A DNA stretch of 64,000 bases, taken from the NCBI GenBank assembly GCA_006538405.1, contig BJKQ01000005.1, positions 2,418,001-2,482,000 of the forward strand, written 5' to 3'. The translations under genes and the position numbers were made by a program. Below, piece after piece: positions 36,150-45,606 of this stretch. The notes under the pieces are model-generated. The model saw only the letters and a program-made list of their open reading frames with translations. It was not told the DNA's origin and made no database searches. Positions within the stretch are counted from its first letter, which is position 1. Each line of letters opens with the position of its first letter. This DNA is from Hansfordia pulvinata (lineage: Eukaryota; Ascomycota; Sordariomycetes; Xylariales).

Positions 36150-37845
36150 CTAAACATCGACCAGGTTCTCCTCGTCGGCCGGGCCATCCGTGTCCTTGAC
36201 ACCCTTGTCGTTCCTCTCCTTGCCCTTGGACTTGGTAGCCTGCGATCGCTGGTAGAACTCCTGGATGACCTTGGCAGGAATACGGTTGAGCAGGTCCTTG
36301 GGGTAGATGCGCAGAAGGCTCCAGGCCGTCTCGAGCGAGTCAAAGATGGATCTCTGCTCGTAAGCACCCTGGGCGACAAACTGCCTCTCAAACTTGTCGA
36401 GGAACTCCAGGGACAGCTTGTCCTCGGCCGACAGGGCCTCCTCACCAACGACAGCCTTCATGGCAGCGGCGTCACGACCAATGGCATACTTGGCGTAGAG
36501 CTGGTTGGACACATCGCCGTGGTCGCGACGAGTCATACCCTCACCAATGGCAGACTTCATGAGACGGGACAGCGAGGGAAGGACGTTGATCGGCGGGTAG
36601 ATACCACGGTTGTGGAGCTGACGGTCGACGAAAATCTGGCCCTCGGTAATGTATCCCGTCAAGTCGGGAATGGGATGCGTGATGTCGTCGTTGGGCATGG
36701 TCAGAATGGGGATCTGGGTAATGGAGCCGTTGCGGCCCGTGACACGACCGGCGCGTTCGTAGATGGTGGACAAATCCGTGTACATGTAACCAGGGTAACC
36801 ACGGCGACCCGGCACTTCTTCACGAGCCGCGGAAACCTCACGAAGAGCATCACAGTACGCAGTCAAGTCGGTCAGAATGACGAGGACGTGCTTCTCGAGC
36901 TGGTAGGCGTAGTACTCGGCGGTGGTCAGGGCAAGACGAGGAGTGATGATACGTTCGATACTGGAGAGAGTGGAGGTGTCAGCAATGTAACAATCAGGCG
37001 TATAACCGGAGGCAGCACGTACGTAGGGTCGTTGGCCAAGTTGAGGAACAGGGAGACACGCTCCAGACTGCCGTTCTGCTCAAAGTCGCGAGTGAAGAAT
37101 CGCGCAGTTTCCAAGTTGACACCCATGGCAGCGAAGACAATGGAGAAGTTGTCCTCGTGGTCGTCGTGGGTGCCCTTGTTGGTAACACCCTCGTTCTGCT
37201 TCTGCTTGACCAGACTGGCCTGTCGGCAAATCTGAGCGGCAATGTCGTTGTGGGGCAGACCGGAGGCGGAGAAGATGGGAATCTTCTGGCCACGGGCAAT
37301 GGAGTTCATGGTGTCAATGGTAGAGATACCGGTCGAGATCATTTCTTCGGGGTATTCCTGGCAAGCAAGGTCAGCATGAGATCATCAAGCGAGACCCCTC
37401 GTCTTTAGCCCGAGTGGCCGCAATGTGGAACAGGGAGCGGGCATACTCTGGCGAAGGGGTTGATAGGGCTTCCGTTGATGTCGAGGTAGTCCTCAGCCAG
37501 GACCTTAGGGCCCTTGTCAATGGCGCGTCCGGAACCATCGAAGATACGACCCAGCATGTCCTCGGAGACTCCGAGCTTCAAGCTGTGGCCGGTGAATTCG
37601 ACCTTGGTCTTCTTGACGTCAATACCCGAAGTACCCTCGAACACCTGGACGACGGCGCGGCTTCCGCGGGCCTCAAGGACCTGACCCTGGCGCTCGGTGC
37701 CATCGGGCAGAGTCAAGGAGACGATCTCGTTGAACTGGGGGAACTTGACATTGTCGAGGATGACGAGGGGGCCGTTGATACCACCGACGGTGTTGTAGCG
37801 AAGGCGGGGCACGACGGAGTAGGAGGACGACTCGCGGGGGTCCAT
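36150..37845 (-). CDS. vma-2: V-type proton ATPase subunit B
   Basis: Three minus-strand exons (37845-37447, 37357-37023, 36960-36150) encode 514 residues, the usual fungal length. The introns are 89 nt (phase 0) and 62 nt (phase 2), with GTATGC/GTACGT donors and a GCTGAC branch in each. The start ATG is in a strong context (GCCGCCATGG). Subunit B is the non-catalytic nucleotide-binding partner of subunit A in the V1 hexamer that drives acidification of vacuoles and endosomes. Diagnostic sequences are [57 protein letters not shown] and the ATPase alpha/beta signature [10 protein letters not shown]. All family blocks are present in order with no frame break. The C-terminus ends in a Lys/Asp-rich tail ([11 protein letters not shown]). 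A 364-codon opposite-strand ORF is a shadow. Confidence 0.97.
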
Positions 37846-38875
37846 GGCGGCGGTTGGCGGATGGAAGACCGTCTTTCAGTCGACCGCCGGCACGAAGGGG
37901 GCTGTAGGGAGATGGCGAGGCTGGTGACGACGGGGGCGTCTGGAGAAGCTTGCGAGGGTCCGAGTCGGGGACGGGGCGGAAGCGGTTCGGGACGGGGCGG
38001 GCAGAGGAGGGTCGTAAAGATGAAGGTGGCGACCGGACAGACAGCTCAGCTGCGGCAGCGAAAGCAAGACGTCCCGGCGTAGATGACGGCGAGATGGGCA
38101 ACGGAGTGGGTAGGTCGAGGGGTGAGGTCCGGGGCTGAGGTTGGAAGAGAGCTCCGACGGCTGACGATGGCGAAACCGTTGACGTTGCCTGGCCTCGCCC
38201 ACGGGGATCTGGAAAGGATACCTGGAGGGGGCTTCTTCTGAAGTACTTTACGGGCTGAGGATATGGAGCGAGTACATAGGCGATGTACCTCAAGCTCCTG
38301 CCACCATGTGAGCTCCACCGCGGCTTGCACGGGCGCAACAGGACCACACTTATGCTCCAGGGCTGCGACTGCCTGCGAGCACCTGCACCAGCGATGGCCC
38401 TAAACCCAGACCGCCGACGTCCAGCAGTTCAAGTAGCTTGCACTTCCGATACCACTAAGATCAACGCAGATCAGCAGTACAGAGTACTTGCATCTTGAAA
38501 CATGGAGGCAGCCCCGGCAACACTGCATTGGCCTACTAATTGGCTCGACAACGCCCACCTGCGATCCTACGAGCATCCATTCATTCATCATCGTCAACAA
38601 CAGGCCCCTCGACAAGAGGCTCCTTACCCGCTTACATATCACAGCTCAGGTACTCACTTGTGTAGGGTCTCTACGAAGCAATAAACGCGTGCTTATGACT
38701 GAGTGCCGGCACTCAATTACTCCCCAGTCTATGATCCTCATGCGCGCGCTCAATCTCTACCTAACAGACCGGAAACCCCAGCAGTGTGTCAACGGAATGG
38801 GTGGAAAGTCCCGTCAACCTAGCAATCTGAAATCAATGGTGTCGCGCCCAGAAAGTCATGCGATAGCGCCCCATA
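37846..38875. other. Intergenic region upstream of the V-ATPase gene
   Basis: The first about 400 bases, read on the minus strand, are pyrimidine-rich and form the likely leader and promoter of the subunit B gene. No other gene is visible. Open frames here are short or overlap the leader. Confidence 0.55.
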
Positions 38876-39484
38876 TCATCGGCGTCGAAACTTACCCACG
38901 GTCTTGCGTCCAATCTCGTAGAACCAGGCCCTGATACCAGTCGGCGCCTTGGCAGCCTGCACTGTTTCCAACTCCTCGCAAGGGCTTGCCTTGGGCATCG
39001 ACGGAACCTTTGACTGTCCCTTTAGGTTGTCGTTACAACCCTCGATCTTGATATGAGCAGACTTTCGTGGTGTGGGGTCGGCAGTGTCGTCTCCGGCGGA
39101 GGATGAAGGGTATCTTGCCCCCGTTCGAGACACCAGAGAGTCAAAGCTAGTAAACGGAACTTTGTGCTGACTCCCCGCCGGCATCATGAGGACGTCTTCT
39201 CGGGCGACCGAGATCGGGCGGCGCTGCTGCATCTGGAACTTGAGAGTATCATCTCTGGCAAAAGAGAGAGCGCGCTGTCTCTTGGCTCGGAACTTGAGGG
39301 TGTCATGTCTTGCGAAAGACAAGGCTCGCCGCTGTTTGCTCTGGAACTTGAGCGTATCAGCCCGTGAAAAGGAAAACATGCGTCGTGGATACTTGGCCCT
39401 GTGGGGTGGATGCGGATCAGCCAACTGCGATGGTGCCCTTCTCTTGACGCCATGAGGCATCGTGGACTCGCGGGCTCGACCCAT
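38876..39484 (-). CDS. Repeat protein with tandem 18-residue units
   Basis: This is an open frame of 202 residues starting at the ATG at 39484. Residues 34-105 are four tandem 18-residue units of the pattern [RQ]R-x-x-S-[FV]-[AS]-R-x-D-[TV]-L-x-[FM], with first units such as RRALSFARHDTLKF. A fifth, degraded unit follows (106-123), keeping F, D and L at the right spacing. Each unit has an RRxxS-type site favoured by basophilic kinases such as PKA. The rest is basic and low-complexity, with no signal peptide or membrane helix. I recognise no family. A perfect donor GGTAAGT occurs 15-20 bases before the stop on the minus strand, so the true C-terminus may lie in another exon that I cannot identify. 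Confidence 0.5.
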   Translation of the reverse strand: MGRARESTMPHGVKRRAPSQLADPHPPHRAKYPRRMFSFSRADTLKFQSKQRRALSFARHDTLKFRAKRQRALSFARDDTLKFQMQQRRPISVAREDVLMMPAGSQHKVPFTSFDSLVSRTGARYPSSSAGDDTADPTPRKSAHIKIEGCNDNLKGQSKVPSMPKASPCEELETVQAAKAPTGIRAWFYEIGRKTVGKFRRR

Positions 39485-40422
39485 AGTGCAGGCAGGGTGT
39501 CGTGATCTTGGCCGAGGTACTGGACTCTGGCAAGTTGCAAGCTCAGCTTGCGTGTTGCGTCTGCTCGCGTCTCTTCAAGCATGTGTATGATCTGAGGTCG
39601 CAACTCACCAGGGTCTTATAGGCGCAGTAAGGGCAAAGCGCATGGTAATAACGGGTATCGGATCAAGGAAGCTGTTCAATTACGATCGGGGACGGTCCCA
39701 CCTCAAGACTCGAACAGAGACCCAGACAAAGTGAAGCTGGCGAGGTTGGCGACTGAACAGTGCTTGGGCGCCCTGTCGAAACTCGTGAATGGTTCCACAG
39801 CGCGCTATGTACCCTGATGTTCAGGTGATAATTTTACATTTCTATCAACAGGTTTTGCCGCTGCGGTGCTTGTTCAGATGTTTTCGAATCGAACAGTAGG
39901 TTTTGACTACGAGCCGTGGTTCAGACAAGGGCTTTCCGGGGAGCAGAGTCCGTCTGCATCGTGCTACAGGAGCATGAAACGATGTAAGCTGAGTTCGGGT
40001 ACGAGCTCAAAACATAGGGAAAAAGAAAACAGCGGTAAGGAATCATCCCACCAGGCGTCATGCGCCAGTCGCTAACAAGACTCTATGTCCATTGAACGTC
40101 TGGCATGTGATGGAATGGGCCATTTGAACATTGTGGTATGTATGCGACGTGTCGGAGGGGCTATGCATAAGCGGGGTTATGCATCCGACGGGAGCGCGAC
40201 CGCGCTGGAATTGTGCACTTGACCCCACACCCCACCATGCACTGATTTTGTGACGATTTCTTCAGGTTGCCTGCCAATGAGCAGAGCACATCTGACGCAA
40301 AGCCCGGCTTGCTAGATCGATATCCTGCCTCCTCTACGACCGAGGCTCACAGCCGCCAGAACACACCTCCCACGAGACCGTAATTTCTGGACCTCGCGCC
40401 GTCGGCGCCGCGGAGAGAGAGA
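39485..40422. other. Divergent intergenic region
   Basis: This separates the minus-strand repeat-protein gene from the plus-strand Dph1 gene and probably holds both promoters. No gene is supported. The short ORF at 39866-40075 has no features. Confidence 0.5.
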
Positions 40423-41830
40423 ATGGAGGACGACAGGGCGCAGGCCGATCTCGGCATCGCCGCCGACATGGAGGAAGCGCACGCCCCGCCGCCCGCCCAG
40501 AAGCAACCCAAGAAGCGATTCGTCGGGAGGCGGACGGCGGCAGCGGGCGCCGCCGGCAAAGACGGAGCCAGCTCCGGGCCCAACGGCGCCGTCGAAGGCA
40601 AGCAGACCCTGGGGCGCCGCAAGCAAGCGAGCAAGCAAGCAAGAAAGAAAGAAAGCACATCTGACCTGACCGCGCCGCAGCCTCGCAACCTCGCCGGGCG
40701 CCGCGCCTGCTGAACCAGGTGCCCCCGGAGATCCTCAACGACCCGGAGATCCAGGCGGCCATCGGGCTGCTGCCGGCCAACTACTCGTTCGAGATCCCCA
40801 AGACGATCCACCGCATCCGGTCCTCGGGCGCGCAGAAGGTGGCGCTCCAGATGCCCGAGGGCCTGCTGCTGTTCGCGACGACCATCTCGGACATCCTGAC
40901 GCAGTTCTGCCCGGGCGTCGAGACGCTCATCATGGGCGACGTGACGTACGGCGCGTGCTGCATCGACGACTACACCGCGCGCGCCCTGGGCTGCGACCTG
41001 CTGGTCCACTACGCGCACAGCTGCCTGATCCCCGTCGACGTGACCAAGATCAAGGTGCTGTACGTCTTTGTCGACATCAGCATCGACACGTCCCACCTGC
41101 TGGCCTCGCTGGAGCGCAACTTTGCGCCGCCCAAGACGGTCGCCATGGTCGGCACCATCCAGTTCAACGCCACCATCCACGGCGTCCGCGCCGCCCTCGA
41201 GCGCGCCGGCTTCCGCGTCCTCATCCCCAGATCGCGCCCCTCTCCAAGGGCGAGATCCTCGGCTGCACCTCGCCGCGCCTGCCCGACTCGGAGGCCGTCG
41301 ACCTCATCCTCTACCTCGGCGACGGCCGCTTCCACCTCGAGAGCATCATGATCCACAACCCGGCCGTCCCGGCGTACCGCTACGACCCGTACTCGCGCAA
41401 GCTGACGCGCGAGACGTACGGGCACGAGGAGATGCAGGGCCTGCGCCGGGGCGCCATCCGCACCGCCAAGGGCGCCCGCAAGTGGGGGCTGATCCTCGGC
41501 TCCCTGGGCCGCCAGGGCAACCCGCACACCATGGCCCTGATCGAGCGCAAGCTGGCCGCCATGGGCGTCCCCTGGGTCAACCTGCTGCTGAGCGAGATCT
41601 TCCCGGGCAAGCTGGCCATGATGAACGACGTCGAGTGCTGGGTCCAGGTCGCCTGCCCGCGCCTGAGCATCGACTGGGGCTACGCGTTCCCACGGCCCCT
41701 GCTCACCCCCTACGAGGCCCTCGTCGCCCTCGAGGAGCGCGAGGACTGGGCCAAGACCGGCGTGTACCCCATGGACTACTACGCCAGGGAGGGTCTTGGG
41801 CGCACCAAGCCTGCCGAGGTAGCCGCGTGA
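40423..41830 (+). CDS. dph1: Diphthamide synthase subunit Dph1 (frameshifted as given)
   Basis: Dph1 and Dph2 form the iron-sulfur enzyme that moves the 3-amino-3-carboxypropyl group of S-adenosylmethionine onto a histidine of elongation factor 2, the first step of diphthamide synthesis. Exon 1 is 40423-40597 and exon 2 starts at 40681. The intron has a GC donor (GAAG/GCAAGC) and a CTGAC branch, and it is the phase-1 choice that joins NGAVE to [16 protein letters not shown]. Conserved blocks are [56 protein letters not shown] and [17 protein letters not shown]. These supply the cysteines expected to hold the 4Fe-4S cluster. The frame breaks at the C4 run 41225-41228, between GFRVLIP and QIAPLSKGE, with no residue lost, so one C appears to be missing. 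All later family blocks are intact, so the gene is probably functional and the break an error. Confidence 0.9.
40598..40680 (+). other. GC-AG intron of the Dph1 gene
   Basis: This 83-nt intron begins GCAAGC and ends CGCAG, with CTGAC about 15 nt before the acceptor. Much of it is tandem GCAA/GCGA and GAAA tetranucleotides. The donor is chosen because it is the one that restores phase and joins conserved sequence. Confidence 0.75.
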
Positions 41831-44691
41831 GCGAGGGCCTCGATTAGCGAAATAGAAACAGTAAAATCCCGCCCTGCCCTCCAATGTGCCAGTCATAAGC
41901 CAGTGAACGATGGATGTTCACGTCAAGGTTGCCGGACAGAGTATCTCCGTCGTGCGATGCGAATCATGGGCGTTGAGTAGTAAATGAACAGTGGGCTGTC
42001 GAGCGTGTCTCCCATCATACAGGGTCTACCCGTGTTCGTTAGCCAGCTTTGAAGCCTCTGTTTCAACTGGCAGAACACACAGAGACCGTGTGCCTCACGC
42101 GCTCGGCGATGCCATTGGCCTTCAGAGTCAGACTGTCAGACGGTAGACCAGGTCCCGTTTGGCAAGCATATCGCCACTTCTGTGTACACGGTACGAGTAG
42201 ACTAATCAAGAGGGTGTCCGGTTGCTTTCGTCGTCCTCGACCTCCTGGGATCTACAGTGATCTCACGTCCCGGATGGGTAGCATCTGCGGGACAGCATCT
42301 CTGTAGATTGCAATACGCTCGAGCCTCATGACAATAAGCTGCCTCGGCTGGCTCCGTGCCAGCAGGCTCGGTGCTCCAACCTTGGGCAGGGCAGAAAGGC
42401 ACAAGCGGGGCGGCTACTGCACGCTGCACTTACGCGTACAGAGCCCCCTGGGCAGGGGGTAACGGGCATCATATCCGCACGTGTTGGTCCATGGCGTCCA
42501 GCCCAGGCGGCCGATCGCTAGGGTTGCCGGGTGGGCGCGTGATCCAGGGGTCTTTCTTCACCGGGCTCGATCCGCCTGCTACCCGATAGCAAGATGGCCA
42601 CAAAGTGAACGGAAAGCTCCGTGCCCGACGTTGATGAGCGGTGGCCGAAGACATGACTGTCATCGGATCGGACTGGACATGGTCCAGAATGGCGCCGTGA
42701 AACCAACTTCCCGGCGAAGAGTGACTTGCAATTATTGCCAAGGATACATCTGGCCATTAATACGGACAACCTGCTTTTTGTTCGGCTTGAAATCTACGGG
42801 GCTGTGTCTCGGAGGCTTTGTGGGACGTTCAAGAGTCACTGCCGGTGATATAGTTTCTTTGGTTTAACTAGTACACAAACCAACATGGTCCTCGGCATGC
42901 TCGGAAAGGCCCTGGCCCACTAACTTCGGATCAGGATTCTGTTATAGGTGGTGGCAAGGAGGGGCTGTTCATCTTGCTCGGTTAGGATTGCCCATAATTC
43001 TAGACTGTCCCTTGGCAGCAGCAATACGAGTAGCTTGGATTTGTCAAAAAGCGGTGGCTAGCAGGGATTTTCGTGGGACTTGGATATAGCGGGAGATACG
43101 AGTCACGACCACCAAACACAAAATGGAGTCCCAATTAGCGCTGTTAAGAATCAAACCTAACTGTGGCAGGGGCGACCGTACACAATGGGTATAAGGGCAG
43201 TCTGGTCTGGGAGGCTGAGCAGGCAGACTAAGAGACTAGACTCTGCTTTCTACAACATTGATACCACCACCTACTTACCTATCCATTTCTATCCAACCTA
43301 TTATTAACCAGACCCACATGTTACTTCTAGGTAGCTAACCGTGTCTGCGGGTGGGCTTTTTCGTCATTGAGTTTGAACTATTCCACCACCGTTATAAGTG
43401 GCAATTACGCATTAACGCAGTGGCAAGGCCCGAGGACACGCAATCAGGGCCATTAGCCGCGGGCGATCGTCGCCGAGTGCCGATACATAAAATCACAACG
43501 ATGAGCCAATCCATCACTGGTCGGTCAAGACGACTCACGATTTTGAAAAACAAACAGCGACAATGAGATCATCAACCAGCTTTTAAGACATGTTAATGTC
43601 ATCACAATTGACCTGAAAACTTAAGTTGAACTTGAACATATCGAGAAATGGATGTTTGTTGTGTAGCCTATCAGATTCGTAATACGTCGGGGGGTGGTCG
43701 GCGGCGCGGTCCGGCACTGAGCAAAGCGTATCGAATGCTACCAGAAGTATTGATCCTCTTAGAACCCGGCATATCATGGCTCTATAGTTATGAAAACTTG
43801 GCATGCTCTATGGGCATGCAGGGACCGATTCTGAGCCAGGCCCTATAGGCTGGGTAGATTATGAATGCTGCTGCCTACCTATCTACATGCACCGTGCACG
43901 AGCTTCATATCCACTTTACCATCCCTATTCCTCGCCCTGACAAGGTATAGTCTGAGAAGTCTGCCTGAAAGCTCTAAAATTCTCTCGGAGCCGATGGAGG
44001 CGCAGCTTTCGAGGCTCGTTTCTTGCCCCTCACAAAGATAAAGCTATGAGTAATTCCGCAAAAACGCCGGTGTAGAATAATGGCAAGGTGAATTATAACG
44101 AACTGGGGTTTTACACTCAGACGCTGATTGGGAGGCTTCCGCCATGATACATCCTAATTAGTACCTGTACTTTTAACAGTGCGTTTTCATCACGGGCTGG
44201 GGGTAAACAATACTTCAAAAACACAGCCACAGATGAACAGGTCATTAAGAGTTCGGAGAGACCGGACCTTTGGGAGCCTATACCAGTATCGGCTAGGAAT
44301 GAAAAGTCGCCTTGTTGGTTGATATTGCCATTGACCTCCTATTCTAGGAATCGGACGAAAAGACTCCATGTGAACCCAGCGGTCGAAATCTATTACTGGT
44401 AACGTGAATATTTTTGGTCTTCACCTGTTTGTATTCTTAGCGATTCGGCATGGAGAGTGTATTTTTGGCTGAATATCTGGTGATTAAACAAGGGAACGCA
44501 GTCTGGTCTTGCAGTCTCTCAAAATCTATCGAGGCATAAATATAGCCAGATTACCGGCCACATCATGTTGGTTTTTCGGTCCATTAAGCTCTCATCTCAC
44601 TCATCCAACTTACCAGCCCCTTGAACCATCATTCCTATTACTCTTCTTTTCCCCAATTCGAGTGACCCGGAAGAGAAACCGTCTGGACGAC
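41831..44691. other. Intergenic region, AT-richer in its second half
   Basis: No supported gene. From about 42.9 kb the sequence becomes clearly AT-richer than the rest of the window. TACGAGTA motifs lie at about 42191 and 43026. A B-box-like GGTTTGATTC (minus strand, about 43130) has no matching tRNA stems. Confidence 0.5.
44536..44544 (+). promoter_or_regulatory. Candidate TATA element
   Basis: ATAAATATA lies 148 bases upstream of the ATG at 44692 and is followed by CT-rich sequence, a plausible core promoter for the secreted-protein gene. Confidence 0.4.
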
Positions 44692-45606
44692 ATGTACCTT
44701 CCGAAGATTCTCACCTTCTTGGCAACGACGGGCCTTCTTGCTGTTCATGCGTGGGCTGACAGCGCGGACTTGAACGAGACCCATCAGGACCTGGTCCAAA
44801 GAACACAAAAGGCATGCCGGGCTAAACTGAAGGGCCTTCGGAAGCGTTATGCTGTTGGCGCTGACGAAGTTGCTTCAGAACCGTCAGGGTCGCTGGAAAC
44901 CGGTGGACTTGCCACTTGCATTGGGCTCGCTGCTGTCGGAGACTACCCAGTGGTCGAGAAGTCCTCGTCCTCGTCCTCTAGCAGCAAGAAGAAGTCTTCG
45001 AAGCATCGCAGCAAGAAGACCCACAGCAAGCGAGCGACCGGCGACGACCGATTCATTGCTCATCTAATGGATTTGGACGAGATGGAAACTCACTGGTCTG
45101 ACTTCAAGTCTCGCGTTTCGTCCGCAAAGAGGCACGGCCTGGGCAACGTGCGCGGTGCCATCGTCATCGTGGACCCCAGTTCCCTGCAAAACGACGCGGA
45201 CCCCGATGAGGACGGCGAGGACTTCGAATGGACTCCTGGGATGATTAGGGAGATCGAGCGAGCGAACACCCGGTACATGAGAAAGATGGCCGAATTGGTG
45301 CCGAGTCTGTCAAGGTACTCGCACCACATCAACGAAGGATGGGGCCTTTGGATTGCCGACGACAAGCAAATCTACGCCGGACCCGACGGTACTTAGATAC
45401 TGCTAGAGGACGACAAGCATGGTTCGCCAGTGCTCAACTTGAACAACTTTGAGTTGGAGGAGTGCGGCCGTGGCGCTCGTCAGTGGTCACACATCGCCAG
45501 GAATTTGCACAGTCGGGACCTTCGCGGCCATGAACACTGCCAGTTTGAACACTCGGAAGACCATGGCTGTAAAGGAACGGGTGGTGTTTCAGGAGCTGAG
45601 TCTTAA
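44692..45606 (+). pseudogene. Secreted protein gene interrupted by in-frame TAG
   Basis: The ATG at 44692 opens a frame with a signal peptide (about residues 1-21, MYLPKILTFLATTGLLAVHA). A mature region of unknown family follows, with a Ser/Lys/His-rich low-complexity segment (about residues 88-112) and a Trp-containing globular part. A TAG at 45394-45396 stops it after 234 residues (ending YAGPDGT). The same frame stays open for 69 more codons to a TAA at 45604. That continuation is coding-like, with regular composition and three cysteines (ELEECGRG, HEHCQF, DHGCKG). The simplest reading is a 304-residue secreted protein carrying a nonsense mutation, for instance CAG to TAG. Alternatives are a genuine shorter protein, readthrough, or a base-call error. 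I do not assign a function. It lies alone in a gene-poor, AT-richer segment, which fits an accessory gene. Confidence 0.55.

Noticed and set aside
36141..37235. 364-codon ORF antisense to V-ATPase subunit B
   Set aside because: Shadow of the sense exons. It also crosses a confirmed intron of the sense gene without any domain.
43125..43160. B-box-like GGTTTGATTC on the minus strand
   Set aside because: No acceptor or anticodon stem can be built around it.
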